Assembly (NCBI GenBank): GCA_022009755.1
Contig: CP091722.1
Span: 1,062,001 to 1,126,000 of the forward strand
Direction of reading: 5' to 3'
DNA: 64,000 bases
From: Oscillospiraceae bacterium
GTDB taxonomy: Bacteria; Bacillota; Clostridia; Christensenellales; QALW01
The notes under the pieces are model-generated. The model worked only from the letters and a program-made list of their open reading frames with translations, was not told the DNA's origin and did not search any database. Below, piece after piece: positions 34,459 through 44,548 of the stretch (position 1 is its first letter; each line of letters begins with the position of its first letter). The position numbers and the translations under genes are program-made.

Positions 34459-35362
34459 AAATTTTTTTAAGCACTGTTTCCGGGCAAAAGCGCCGCCATA
34501 TATCCAATATCCGCTTAAGCTCGCTTTCCTTCATAAAGCCCTCTGTAAAGGGATATTTCCGCCCCAGCTGCTCGTATTTTGAGCGCGCAAGCGGGTTAAA
34601 CGGCAGCAGATGAACTGCGCCTATCCCCCTATTTTTTGCATATTCCGCCATTTCCTCCGCCGTTCCCGGATCAGCCGAAAACCCCGGTATAATGGGCACT
34701 CTCAGCACAAAGGGTATGTTTTTTTCCATAAGAAAATCAAGGTTTTTCTCATAGTCGCCCGCATTTCCGCACACCCTTTCATAGTCCTTCGGCAGCAGCT
34801 TCATATCCATATACACCATGTCCGTAAGCGGCGCCACGAACGCAAAAACCTCCCTTTTTACGCATCCCGCCGTATCCAGCAGCACCGGTATGCCCATTTT
34901 TCGGCATTCCTTTGCAATCCTGCCGCACATTTCCGGCCAAAGCAGCGGCTCTCCGCCCGAAAGCGTCACTCCGCCGCCCGACGCCCTGTAAAAGGGAATA
35001 TCCTCATAAATGACGCTCATTATCTCCTTAAGCGTCATTTTCCGCCCGCTTACCCTCAGCGCATCCTGCGGACACAGGCATCCCTTGCACCCCTCTGCGG
35101 CTGCGCAGTCCGTTTCTCCGCCAAAGGGCAGCGGCAGCGCGCTTTTGCAGTTATGCGCACACACTCCGCACCCGACACAGCGGGAAGCGGCATACATCAG
35201 CACCGGGCGCGCAGATATCGTCTCCGGGTTATGGCACCACGGGCAGTGCAGATTGCAGCCCTTGAAAAACACGGTCGTGCGCAGCCCGTCGCCGTCGTCA
35301 AAGCAGCAGCGCTGAATATCGGATATAAACGCTTGTGCCGGCTTTGTCCCCTCAGCCTTCAT
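34457..35362 (-). CDS. glycyl radical enzyme activase (radical SAM)
   Basis: Generates the glycyl radical on its partner using SAM. Radical-SAM cluster motif GCNLHCPWCHNPE (CxxxCxxC) near residue 35, followed by a ferredoxin-like insert with CVGCGVCAHNC and CKGCLC typical of the activases of eliminase-type glycyl radical enzymes (not the small PFL activase), then GGGVTLSGGEPLLWP. Its start lies inside the last codons of the partner gene (11-base overlap, AGGAGG site), so the two are translationally coupled. Confidence 0.92.
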   Translation of the reverse strand: MKAEGTKPAQAFISDIQRCCFDDGDGLRTTVFFKGCNLHCPWCHNPETISARPVLMYAASRCVGCGVCAHNCKSALPLPFGGETDCAAAEGCKGCLCPQDALRVSGRKMTLKEIMSVIYEDIPFYRASGGGVTLSGGEPLLWPEMCGRIAKECRKMGIPVLLDTAGCVKREVFAFVAPLTDMVYMDMKLLPKDYERVCGNAGDYEKNLDFLMEKNIPFVLRVPIIPGFSADPGTAEEMAEYAKNRGIGAVHLLPFNPLARSKYEQLGRKYPFTEGFMKESELKRILDIWRRFCPETVLKKI

Positions 35363-37553
35363 GCTCCGTCCTCCTTAAAATATCCTCCTGCACATCCCGC
35401 GAAAGAGTGGTGTAATAGGCGGAAAAGCCCGATACCCGCACTATAAGGGAGGAATAATTCTCCGGGTGATCCATGGCATCCTTGAGAACCTCCCTTGATA
35501 CGGCGTTTATCTGCACCTCCTGCCCGCCGCCGGCAAAATACACCTGTACCATGGAGGCAAGCCTGTCAAGCTTATCCTCACGGAAGGCATTGGGAGTGTA
35601 TTTCTGGTTTACAACAGTTCCCAATGCGCTTTTTGTGTAATCCGGCTTGCTAAGGGAAAGCAGCGCGGCTCCGGGGCCCTGCTTATCCCTGCCGGGAGTG
35701 GCGCTTGCCGCATCGGATATAGGCATTCGCGCATAGCGTCCGTCCGCAGTGGCGGCAATTTCGCTGCCCGCGCCGATATTTGCTATATTGGACGCAATGC
35801 CCAACGAATACTCGCCTCCGTCCGGGGTGGTGTAGCGGCGGAATATTTCATACTGCTCATCCACAAAGAAACGCGCGTATTTATCGGCATATTCATCATT
35901 GTTGCCGTATTTGGGAGCCGCTATAAGACGGGCGCGTATCTCTGCATCCCCCTCGCCCGCAAAGTTGTCCCTCAAGGCCTGAACAAGCCGTTCCAGCGTG
36001 CAGAATTTATCCTCAAACACCACTTTTTCTATTGCCGCAAGGGAATCCGCCACGGTGGCAATGCCCATAAGCCCCACTCCGTGAACCGAAGGATAGGGTG
36101 TGCCGCCGTCGTTTATGCTAAGGCCGCTCTCCACACAACCGGGGCAGAAGCAGGAAACAAAGGGCTGCGTGTAATTCCGCGGATTGCAGCGCGAATTCTC
36201 GTTGCCGAAAAACAGCACATAGTCCCGCGCGGCAAACTCCATCTGCATTTTGAATATCTCCAGCAGCTCCTGCATGGAGGCTATTTCGGCCGCCGGCTTT
36301 GTTTTCTCGCCCATCAGATCGCCTGTAAGCATGCACCGCCCGCCGTTAAGGGCAAGCTCCAAAAACTTGGGGGTATTATAGCGTCCGTCACACCACGGCG
36401 GCTGTTTGCCGGGCAGGAAATTCTCTATGCAGCCCACCATGCAGTAATCCCGCGCGTCGCTTATATCCACTCCCCGTCTTACAAGGGAAGCAATGTTGAC
36501 ATCGTCATTCATAAGCGCGGGATAGCCTATGCCCGTGCCTATAACTCTCAGGCAGTCCCTTATGAAATCCTTGGGCGTTACGCTGCTTATACGCGCCGAA
36601 AGGTTCGGGCCGGGGATATTGCATATCCTTACCGCCTCAAGAATGATTCTCGAAAGGTCGTTTACCGCATTTTTGCCCTCCCGGTCCACGCCGCCTATGG
36701 CTATATTCACCACATCATCTGCGCCGAAAAGGGTTCTGAGCTCGCCTATTTTCATAAAGGCGCTGCATACAAGCTCAAGCGCCTGCTCCCCAGTAAGCCT
36801 GCCCTGCTTTATGTCATTATTGTAATAGGGCCACAGATACTGATCCATCCGTCCCAGCGCCATGGCAAAGCGCCCCTGAATCACAAATGCCGTATGGGCA
36901 AGCCACACCAGCTGCAGCGCCTGCCGGAAGGTCTTTGGCGGCTGCTGTGCAATTGCGCGCAGCGTCTTTGCCGCCTCAAGGTTTCCGGCCTTTTCCGCAT
37001 CAAGGGCATAACCCTGCACAAAGCCCGAAAAGCTCTCCATGCACTTAAGCTGAGCCAGCGCAAACTCCCGCCGCTCCCCCTCGTGTCTTTGTGCCGAAAC
37101 GCGAAGCCTCTCCATTATTCCGGCTATGCCGTTTGAGAGAAAATAGCCGTAGTCCGGCGCAAAATGGTCATAGTTCGTCACCCATGACCGCCCGCCGAAG
37201 GCCGCGCACAGCGAATCCGCTCGCTTAAGCTCATCCTTATCCGCAGCAGCAAACAGTCCGCGCACCGAGCCCATGATAAGATCATCCTTATAAACATGCC
37301 TCCGCAGCGTCAAAAGGCTTGCAAAAGCGTTTGCCCGGCGCATAGGCACCGCCAGCATGGCGGTTTCTCCCTCCACGGGCTGCATATAGCCGCGGGCAAG
37401 CAGCACATTCCTTATGACGGCTCCTTCCTCGGGCATGCGCATCTGCTCCTTTAGCGCCGCCGTGCGCGCGCTTCCCTGCATAAGGCTGAAGGGTGATCTT
37501 GCAGGCACATCCGCGCTGTGTCCGCATCCGGCCGATGACTGCATATCTTTCAT
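35352..37553 (-). CDS. glycyl radical enzyme, eliminase-like, substrate unassigned
   Basis: 733 residues. Active-site Cys375 and Glu377 in DYCMVGCIENFLPGK match the Cys-x-Glu arrangement of glycerol/propanediol dehydratases and choline lyase (CutC); the C-terminal radical loop is RVSGFSAYY with Gly709. A distinctive second Cys cluster is FVSCFCPGCVESGLSINDGG. Start ATG at 37553 (MKDMQ) follows CGGAGGAAG. Cys-x-Glu argues for radical elimination (dehydration, deamination or C-S/C-N cleavage) rather than formate lyase. The 5' end faces a divergent AraC regulator, so induction by substrate is likely. Confidence 0.9.
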   Translation of the reverse strand: MKDMQSSAGCGHSADVPARSPFSLMQGSARTAALKEQMRMPEEGAVIRNVLLARGYMQPVEGETAMLAVPMRRANAFASLLTLRRHVYKDDLIMGSVRGLFAAADKDELKRADSLCAAFGGRSWVTNYDHFAPDYGYFLSNGIAGIMERLRVSAQRHEGERREFALAQLKCMESFSGFVQGYALDAEKAGNLEAAKTLRAIAQQPPKTFRQALQLVWLAHTAFVIQGRFAMALGRMDQYLWPYYNNDIKQGRLTGEQALELVCSAFMKIGELRTLFGADDVVNIAIGGVDREGKNAVNDLSRIILEAVRICNIPGPNLSARISSVTPKDFIRDCLRVIGTGIGYPALMNDDVNIASLVRRGVDISDARDYCMVGCIENFLPGKQPPWCDGRYNTPKFLELALNGGRCMLTGDLMGEKTKPAAEIASMQELLEIFKMQMEFAARDYVLFFGNENSRCNPRNYTQPFVSCFCPGCVESGLSINDGGTPYPSVHGVGLMGIATVADSLAAIEKVVFEDKFCTLERLVQALRDNFAGEGDAEIRARLIAAPKYGNNDEYADKYARFFVDEQYEIFRRYTTPDGGEYSLGIASNIANIGAGSEIAATADGRYARMPISDAASATPGRDKQGPGAALLSLSKPDYTKSALGTVVNQKYTPNAFREDKLDRLASMVQVYFAGGGQEVQINAVSREVLKDAMDHPENYSSLIVRVSGFSAYYTTLSRDVQEDILRRTEHEG

Positions 37554-37690
37554 AGCTTCCTCCGTTTCCGGCACGGTCCCGAATTAGCCGGAGCCGTTGC
37601 CTTTGGGTGCGGCTTTAATTCCGCATCCCATTGTTTACGCCAATTATACACCGTTTCCGCCGCAGCGAAAACCCACTAATCGTATAAAGG

Positions 37691-37719
37691 TGGACAAAAC
37701 GCATATAATATGTTAAAAT
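37691..37719 (+). promoter_or_regulatory. promoter of the AraC-family gene
   Basis: TGGACA (37691-37696), 17-base spacer, TAAAAT (37714-37719). Confidence 0.6.
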
Positions 37720-37802
37720 CACGCTGAAAAACAAGAGCAGACGGCGCTGTTATGCCGCACGGCAAACTGAAAAACGCCGTGTCTGCGCCGCGAAAGGAAA
37801 AT

Positions 37803-38564
37803 ATGACTGCGCCGTATTACACACTGTATATTGCCTCGCTGCCCGAAGTGCTGTTTGCCCACAGATACAGCTGCAGCAAAGATTCCTGGCACCTGTCGGT
37901 AAACGCCGATATAGTGGAGATATCCGCCTGCCTTGCCGGCACAATGAAGCGCACATGCGGAAGCAGCACGGATATTTTCACGCCCGGCGAGCTGTTTGTG
38001 ACCCCGCGCGACCGTCCTTATACCATGGAGGTTTCGGACGGTCACTCCCATGTAACCGCCGCTTTGGCCTTACAGCAGGACGGCATGCCCGCCCTGCTGC
38101 CCCGCACAATCGCGGCATCGGTCTGCCCCGACGCGCTGCGCGCGCTTATGACGCTTTCCGACTCCCGCCTGCCCTCCCTGAGCGCAAGCGCTGCGGCGCT
38201 TACTCTGCTTGCCGCGCTGGACGGCAGTGCCCGTGCCCAAAAGGTGGAGAATCCGCACTACAAAAAAGCTCTCAGCTATATTGAAAACAACCTTCGCGAA
38301 GCCACGCTTTTTGCGGCGGCGGAATTTGCCGGGGTATCTCCCGGCTATCTTGCCTCCCTCTTCCGCAAGCACGGCACCACCTTTACCGATTATACAAACT
38401 CCCTTCGCATCTCCCGTGCAGGAGAGCTTATGTGTGCAAAAAACATAACCGCCCAGCGCGCAGGGGAACAGGTGGGCATATGCGACCCGAAATATTTAAG
38501 CCGGCTTTTCAAAAAATACAACGGCGTCAGCATACGCGCCTTTCGTGCGGAGCGCTCACGCTGA
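37803..38564 (+). CDS. AraC-family transcriptional regulator
   Basis: About 253 residues: N-terminal cupin-like sensing region (FTPGELFVTPRDRPYTMEV) and a C-terminal double HTH (ATLFAAAEFAGVSPGYLASLFRKHGTTFTDYTNSLRISRAGELM; VGICDPKYLSRLFKKYNGVSIRAFR). ATG at 37803 is preferred for its AAAGGA site. Transcribed away from the glycyl radical enzyme gene with a 249-base shared control region, so it is the presumed activator of that operon. Confidence 0.88.
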   Translation: MTAPYYTLYIASLPEVLFAHRYSCSKDSWHLSVNADIVEISACLAGTMKRTCGSSTDIFTPGELFVTPRDRPYTMEVSDGHSHVTAALALQQDGMPALLPRTIAASVCPDALRALMTLSDSRLPSLSASAAALTLLAALDGSARAQKVENPHYKKALSYIENNLREATLFAAAEFAGVSPGYLASLFRKHGTTFTDYTNSLRISRAGELMCAKNITAQRAGEQVGICDPKYLSRLFKKYNGVSIRAFRAERSR

Positions 38565-38607
38565 AAAAAATTCACGCCCCGGGGCGGGCGGGTGGGCAGG
38601 GGCGTGA

Positions 38608-38651
38608 AAACAGGCGGGTACCCGCCCGGTATCCCGCCTGTTTGTTTTTTT
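38608..38651 (+). terminator. terminator of the AraC-family gene
   Basis: AAACAGGCGGG / CCCGCCTGTTT stem followed by GTTTTTTT. Confidence 0.85.
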
Positions 38652-38689
38652 ATTTATTTTTTTACTTGTTTACTCCGCCGGCATCCGTT

Positions 38690-39514
38690 TTAATTCGGGT
38701 GCGTTTTTTCCTCCGCAGGCGGAAAGAAATGCACATCTATCTGGTTAAAGGGGATGCTTATGCCCCGCCTGTCAAACTCCTCTTTTACCTTTTCCGTCAC
38801 CGCAAAGTAAACATCCCAATAGTTGTCCCGCGCGCACCACACCTTTACGCTGTACCGTATTGCGCTGTCGTCATAACCCTTTACATTTATGCTGTATGCA
38901 GGCTCATTCAGTATCCCCACGGTGTTTTCGCATATATGCTCAAGCGCCGCCTTAACTCTTGATATATCGTCCTCATAGCCGGCTGTAAACTCAAGATCCA
39001 CCCGTCTTGTGGCATTGTATGTATAGTTGATAATGTTTGTAGCGGTAATTCCTGAGTTGGGCACCGCTATATGCTTGTTGTCCGTAGTATCAAGATGGGT
39101 AAACATAAGATCGGTGCTTATCACCTTACCTTCCACCCCGTTTATTGATACAAAATCTCCGCCCCGCAGCACCTTGCTTACCATAAGCAGCAGCCCGCTT
39201 GCTATATTGCTGAGGCTTCCCTGAAGCGCAAGGCTTATTGCCACGCCGGCTGTTCCGAGCATTGTTATAACACTTGTGGTGTTTATGCCAAGCTCCGCCA
39301 TGGCGGCTATTATTATAACAATCCATATAAGTATCACCGCGCTGTTTCTGATGAACATATGCATAAGCGGCTCCACTTTTTTCTTAAGGATCTTGCCGAT
39401 TATCCGCATGATCAGCATTTTAAGCAGCCAGCCGGCAAATACTATGATAGCCGCTCCCAGCACACGCGGCAGGAATTCCACTATTCTGTTCAGCATTGTT
39501 TCAAAAGCGCTCAT
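38690..39514 (-). CDS. mscS: small-conductance mechanosensitive channel MscS
   Basis: Opens under membrane tension to release solutes on osmotic downshift. Three N-terminal helices including the pore helix (GTAGVAISLALQGSLSNIASGLLLMVSKVLRGGDFV), then the beta domain (INGVEGKVISTDLMFTHLDTTDNKHIAVPNSGI) and a mixed C-terminal domain. 274 residues, close to E. coli MscS (286). Confidence 0.93.
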   Translation of the reverse strand: MSAFETMLNRIVEFLPRVLGAAIIVFAGWLLKMLIMRIIGKILKKKVEPLMHMFIRNSAVILIWIVIIIAAMAELGINTTSVITMLGTAGVAISLALQGSLSNIASGLLLMVSKVLRGGDFVSINGVEGKVISTDLMFTHLDTTDNKHIAVPNSGITATNIINYTYNATRRVDLEFTAGYEDDISRVKAALEHICENTVGILNEPAYSINVKGYDDSAIRYSVKVWCARDNYWDVYFAVTEKVKEEFDRRGISIPFNQIDVHFFPPAEEKTHPN

Positions 39515-39680
39515 TTCTTCTCCGTCCCGTTTCTTTAGTTTTATGCAGTTTCTTATCTGTTCGTTAAGCGCCCGTGCGCCTGTCCGGTTTTGCTCCCTTG
39601 TTTATTTTCTCAGCATGCGCCGCATCCCTGCCGCAGCTTGTTTTGCAGCCGCGCATCGGCTTTTTTCGTGTATGCACGGC

Positions 39681-40679
39681 TCATGCATGCAGTCTTGCGC
39701 TTCCGCCGGAATAATTTACCGTTATCTCCTCCCCCGGAGACAGCACGGTAAAGGCCGAAGCGCGCAGCAGGCGGTTCATTACGGACAGCCCCACCCCGTC
39801 ACAGGAGGGCGTGCTGAATATTACAAGCTCCAGCCCCATTTCATCGGCCTGACGCAGACGGGCAAAAAGCTCATGCGCCTGCACCTCCGCCCGTTCGCCT
39901 CCGAAAAGCTCCGCCCTTACGCCGTGAGCCAGCGCGTCCGCAAGCAGCGCCTTGCCGTCTGAACGCGTAAGCACCACTCTTGCCTCCGGGGCATAGTGCT
40001 TATATTTCATGCCGGGCGATGCCACGGCGTCCAAAGTAATGTTTTTAAGCACTGCCTCATGGATATACATATCCGGCAGCACCGCCTTAAGCTGCTCCGG
40101 GGTTATTCCGCCGGGGCGCAGCAGCACGGGGCGCTCCGCAAGGGATATTACCGTGGATTCCACCCCCACGCCGCACTCGCCGCCGTCGATTATCAGCGGT
40201 ATCTTCCCGTCAAAATCCGTAAACACATGCTGTGCGCTGGTGGGCGACGGCTTGCCCGAGAGATTGGCGCTGGGCGCTGCAACCGGCCCCGCAAGCGCTA
40301 AAAATTTCTGCGCATCGGGGTGCACCGGAAAGCGCAGCCCCACCGTGTCCAGCCCCGCCGTTACCTCCGGCGGCAGCTGCTTTTTTTTAAGCACCATTGT
40401 GATGGGCCCCGGCATAAAAGCCTCGTATACTGCCTCGGCATTGTCGTTCCAATAGCCCAGCTCTTTCATCTGCTCCTTTGAGCATACATGCACTATTAAA
40501 GGATTATCGTTGGGTCGGCCCTTTGCGCGGAAAATACTGTTTACCGCCTCGCCGTTCATCGCGTCGGCGCCCAGTCCGTATACCGTTTCCGTGGGGAAGG
40601 CCACAAGTCCGCCTGCGCGGATTATTTCGGCGCCCTTTTCAAGGCTTTCCGGGCAGGCCTTAAGCAGCTGTGTCTTCAT
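39681..40679 (-). CDS. ywlC: threonylcarbamoyl-AMP synthase (Sua5/YwlC type)
   Basis: First enzyme of tRNA t6A37 modification. N-terminal YrdC domain with RAGGLVAFPTETVYGLGADA, FRAKGRPNDNPLIVH and PSANLSGKPSPTSAQHV; linker GMKYKHYAPEA; C-terminal Sua5 domain. ATG at 40679 has GGAGGAA upstream. The last 20 or so residues (TVLSPGEEITVNYSG…) extend beyond the usual end after MNRLL-type sequence. One base separates its start from the prfA stop. Confidence 0.93.
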   Translation of the reverse strand: MKTQLLKACPESLEKGAEIIRAGGLVAFPTETVYGLGADAMNGEAVNSIFRAKGRPNDNPLIVHVCSKEQMKELGYWNDNAEAVYEAFMPGPITMVLKKKQLPPEVTAGLDTVGLRFPVHPDAQKFLALAGPVAAPSANLSGKPSPTSAQHVFTDFDGKIPLIIDGGECGVGVESTVISLAERPVLLRPGGITPEQLKAVLPDMYIHEAVLKNITLDAVASPGMKYKHYAPEARVVLTRSDGKALLADALAHGVRAELFGGERAEVQAHELFARLRQADEMGLELVIFSTPSCDGVGLSVMNRLLRASAFTVLSPGEEITVNYSGGSARLHA

Positions 40680-40680
40680 A

Positions 40681-41748
40681 TTATTCCTCCTGTGCCTCGC
40701 CCATTTCTCCCGTGCTTCCGGCAAGCACCAAAGCGGATATCATTTCCTCCATATCGCCGGCAAGGAAGGCCTCCAGCTTATAAAGCGTAAGCCCTATACG
40801 GTGGTCCGTCACCCGCCCCTGCGGGAAGTTATAGGTTCTTATGCGCTCCGAGCGGTCGCCGCTGCCTATCTGGCTGCGCCGCTCATCCCCATACTGCTTC
40901 TGCGCCGCCGAGCGATAATAATCCGCCACTCTGGTTTCATGACCTGCATGGCCTTTTCCCTGTTTTTCATCTGACTGCGCTCATCCTGACAGTTTACCAC
41001 AATGCCGGTGGGCACATGTATCATGCGGATGGCGGACTCCGTCTTATTTATGTGCTGCCCGCCCGCGCCGCTGGAGCGGTGAGTTTCTATTATAAGGTCG
41101 CCCGGTGCAATGGTAACATCCACATCCGTAGCCTCCGGCAGCACCGCCACGGTGGCCGCCGAGGTATGTATCCTGCCGCCGCTTTCCGTAGCCGGTATAC
41201 GCTGCACGCGGTGCACTCCGCTTTCATAGCGCAGATTGCGGTACACCTTGGAGCCGCTTATAAGACATTCCGCCTCCTTTATGCCGCCTATATCGGTCTG
41301 GCTTGCGCTTATAACCTCAAAACGCCAGCCCTTTGATTCGGCATACCGGGTGTACATACGCATCAGATCCATGGCAAAAAGCGCCGCTTCCTCGCCGCCC
41401 GTGCCCGCACGCAGCTCCAGAACCACATTCTTGTTATCCTGCGGATCCTCCGGCACAAGCAGCTGCGCAAGCTCCCGCTCCGCCGCCTCAAGGCGGGGCA
41501 GGTTTACCGCAAGCTCCGATGCCGCAAGCTCCCGCAGCTCCGGGTCCTCCCCGTTTTCCAGCTCCCGCGCCTCTTTTACCGACTCCGCCAGTGCTTTATA
41601 GCCTGCATAGGCCTCCATTATGCCGCTTAAATGCGCATGCTCCCGCGCCAGCGCCTGCCATTTCCTGATCGGCAATTATATCGGGCTGCGCAAGCATATG
41701 CTCTAACTCCTCAAACCTGACGCTCATCTCTTCCAGCTTTTCTTCCAT
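40681..41748 (-). CDS. prfA: peptide chain release factor 1, two frame breaks
   Basis: Reads UAA/UAG and releases the peptide. GGQ motif in SSGAGGQHINKTESA, codon-recognition PAT in RIPATESGG. Begins MEEKLEEMSVRFEELEHML at 41748 with AGAGGT upstream. Breaks at TTT (41661-41663) and TTT (40934-40936): one base more at each restores DQEKWQALAREHAH and MQVMKTRVADYYRSAAQ, giving about 356 residues, the family length. RF1 is essential in nearly all bacteria, so these breaks almost certainly do not exist in the cell. Confidence 0.95.
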
Positions 41749-41808
41749 GCATCTACCTCTTAAACAATACTGAGGGAGCCCTCTCCCTTTTTTCCAAAAT
41801 GCCTTCGA

Positions 41809-42666
41809 TTACTTCCTTTTTGCGCTGCAAAAGCGCTTCTGCCCGGAATAATCGCAAAATGTGCGGAAATTCTCAAAGCAGTCCGTATCGTCAAACATGC
41901 GCTCTATTGCGTCAAACTCAAATTCCTCCGCCTCCAGCGCCAGAAAGCCGCCCTCCTTCAGCCTTTGCGCCGCCTGCGGAATAAGGCGCGCATACATTTC
42001 CGTGCCCGTTTCTCCGCCGTCCAGCGCCAATCTCGGCTCGTATGAGCGCACCTCCGGCTCAAGGGAGGGGATAACCTTTGAGGGAATATAGGGCGGATTG
42101 GAAACAATGGCGTCATACTGCCCCTCAACAGAGGAAAACAGATCGCTTCTTACAAAGCTCACCCTGTCCTCCAGACCGCAAAGCGCGCAGTTTTCCGCCG
42201 CCAGCGTCAGCGCCTCCCGGCTTATATCCGCGCCCACTGCCCGAACATTGCCCGCCTGCGCCGCAATACCCAACGCCAGCGCGCCGCTGCCGGTGCACAT
42301 ATCCAGCAGTAAAACGGGTCTTTTTTCGCCGTACGCCCTTTTTATCTCCTGCACGCAGTATTCCCCCAGCAGCTCGGTTTCCGGCCGCGGAATAAGCGCG
42401 CGTGCATCCGTATGCAGCTCCAGCGACATAAAGCTCTGCGTACCCAGAATGTATTGCAGCGGCTCCCTTTGCGCCCGTCTTGCGCAAAGCCGTTCTGTTT
42501 CTTCGCACTGCTCCTGCGTAAGCACGGCATCCTTTTCAAGGCGCAGGCGCACCCTTCCGAGCCCTGTTACCGCACTGATTATCCATTCGGCATCGGTGCG
42601 TCCCTCCGGCACTGCCGCCCGCTCCAGATATTCGCCTTGCCTTTTTATAACCTCTTCCAGTCTCAT
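41809..42666 (-). CDS. prmC: release factor glutamine methyltransferase
   Basis: Methylates the GGQ glutamine of RF1/RF2. N-terminal helical domain, SAM-binding LLLDMCTGSGALALGIA near 119-135, and the NPPY catalytic motif at residues 190-193 (SNPPYIPSKV). 285 residues. Upstream of its substrate gene prfA in the classic prmC-prfA-ywlC order. Confidence 0.94.
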   Translation of the reverse strand: MRLEEVIKRQGEYLERAAVPEGRTDAEWIISAVTGLGRVRLRLEKDAVLTQEQCEETERLCARRAQREPLQYILGTQSFMSLELHTDARALIPRPETELLGEYCVQEIKRAYGEKRPVLLLDMCTGSGALALGIAAQAGNVRAVGADISREALTLAAENCALCGLEDRVSFVRSDLFSSVEGQYDAIVSNPPYIPSKVIPSLEPEVRSYEPRLALDGGETGTEMYARLIPQAAQRLKEGGFLALEAEEFEFDAIERMFDDTDCFENFRTFCDYSGQKRFCSAKRK

Positions 42667-42878
42667 TGCTCCTCCGCAGCCGCTGCACGGCCGGCACGGG
42701 CAGCGCGCCCGTGCATATCATACAGAATACATTATATTCTTTTTGCCGATTTTTTGCAATGGATATTAAAGCCCGCCCGAACAGCCGCCGCGAAACCGAC
42801 TCCGCTTCTCCGCCGACATATTTTCACCGCGCAGCACGGATATTTACACCGCGCATTATTAAATATTTCAGATTATTA

Positions 42879-42907
42879 TTGAAAAAACGGGCGCAAAATG
42901 CTATAAT
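42879..42907 (+). promoter_or_regulatory. promoter of larE
   Basis: TTGAAA (42879-42884), 17-base spacer, TATAAT (42902-42907). Confidence 0.7.
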
Positions 42908-42960
42908 GCAGCCAGAGGGTCGTGCCTGCCGGCACCGATTCCGCGAAAGGGGTAGCTGTT

Positions 42961-43735
42961 ATGAAGGATATGGATCGCCTTATGCTCTTTCTTGAGAAAA
43001 CCGAGCCTTTTGCCGTAGCCTACTCCGGCGGGCTGGACAGCAGTCTGCTGCTTTGGGCTGCCGCCTCCGTGCGCCCCGGCACTACGGCAATAACATATGT
43101 CTCTCCCATTCATCCCGTTTGGGAAAAGGACAATGCCTGCGCCTATGCCTCCGCTCTGAAGACACCGCATATTACCGTTACTTCGGACATTCTTGCGGTG
43201 GAGGGGCTGCGGGACAATCTGCCCGGCCGCTGCTATTACTGCCGCCGCGCGCTTTACCGCTGCATAAAAAAAGCGGCGGAGGAACAGGGTCTTCACACTG
43301 TTATCGAGGGCAGCAATGCCGACGACTATGCTAAACACCCCCGGCACCCGCGCCGCAAGGGAATGCGGCATCATAAGCCCCCTTGCCGAATGCGGCTTTA
43401 CCAAGGAGGATGTGCGCCGCCTTGCAAACATTGCCGGCATCCCCGCACGCAACCGCGCAACCTATGCCTGCCTCGCCACCCGGCTTCCCGCCGGCGAGCG
43501 TCTGTCCCCGGACAAGCTGCACATAATAGAGCAGGCCGAGCTGCTGCTGCACAAAAGCGGCTATGACAATATACGGGTGCGCATGCAGGGCTACTGCGCC
43601 CGCATAGAGCTTGAAAAAAACGAGCTTCTGCGCTTTATTCTGGACCCGCACCTGGACGAGCTTCACGCTGCTCTGCTTGCCATGGGCTTTGACCATGTAT
43701 CGGTGGACATCGGCGGCTATTCAAAAAGCCTCTGA
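42961..43735 (+). CDS. larE: ATP-dependent sacrificial sulfur transferase LarE-like, one frame break
   Basis: PP-loop ATPase: AYSGGLDSSLLLWA (motif at residues 22-28), EGSNADDY, and the sulfur-donor cysteine in NRATYACLATRLPAGE. In Lactobacillus LarE gives up its cysteine sulfur to make the nickel-pincer nucleotide cofactor. The break is at a C5 run (43338-43342); removing one C joins NADDYAKHPGTRAARECGII. About 258 residues. GAAAGGGG precedes the ATG. No larA, larB or larC is visible in the window. Confidence 0.85.
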
Positions 43736-43811
43736 ATGCAGGGACTTATGACCGCTTTTCACGGCGCACGGCATAAAATTACAAATAACTAAAAGGATAA
43801 TAAAAAAACAT

Positions 43812-44409
43812 ATGGGAAAAACAACTCTTAAGGCCGATACAAAAAACGCCTGGTTCTATGTGGCAGTGCTGCTGTCGGTGCTTCAGGCGGTACAGTATAC
43901 CGGCGCATTTATCGAAAGCCTTTCTTCGGGAACCGCTGCAATAATAGCCGCCGCAATACCGGCAGTGATTTATACTGCTTGCCCTCTCCGTGCTGCTGGG
44001 AGCGCCGCGCGGGCTTAAAAAAACCGCCCTTTCGGTGGGGCTTTTGTGCATATATATGGCGGCGGATGTTTTCGGGCTTATAACGCTTCTGCGAAATACG
44101 CTCTCCGGCGGCGGCATATTGGATATTGCCTCCTTTTCCGTTATAAGCGTGCTTAAAGCCGCAGTTGCAATAGGCTATGCCGTGCTGCTTATAGTATATG
44201 TGCTTAAATGCTTCGGAAAATTCGATACGCGCCGCCCGCTTATAACCGCGGCCTGCTGCGTGCTTCTGCTTTCCTGGGTGCTTATAGTTCTGCGGCGAAT
44301 CGATAACAACAGCACCGTTATAAACGCAATATGCACCGTGGACCTTTCAAATACGCTCCTTAGCGTACCCCTTTGCATAACCGCGCTTACCCTGAGCCTT
44401 AAAAAATAG
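43812..44409 (+). CDS. multi-pass membrane protein of unknown function, one frame break
   Basis: About six hydrophobic helices over roughly 198 residues, short polar loops, no recognised motif. The two frames meet at TT (43979-43980): removing one T gives IYTAALSVLLGAPRGLKK. Start ATG at 43812 follows AGGATAA. Stands between larE and a convergent MATE-like gene and ends at a shared terminator. Confidence 0.55.
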
Positions 44410-44487
44410 CTTTGCCTTCTTAGGCTGTTGAACCCTTCACGGGACAACCTTAAACCGGCATACATACACAGTAAAACAGTGGTTAAC

Positions 44488-44517
44488 AAAAGGCTTCGGA
44501 TTTTTCCGAAGCTTTTT
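44488..44517. terminator. bidirectional terminator between convergent genes
   Basis: AAAGGCTTCGGA TTTT TCCGAAGCTTTTT. Confidence 0.85.
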
Positions 44518-44548
44518 GAATTTGTTATGGGGTTGTCAATAAGTTTTT

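Noticed and set aside
35352..37553. Pyruvate formate-lyase.
   Set aside because: The active site has Cys-x-Glu rather than the adjacent Cys-Cys pair of formate lyases, and the activase carries a ferredoxin insert.
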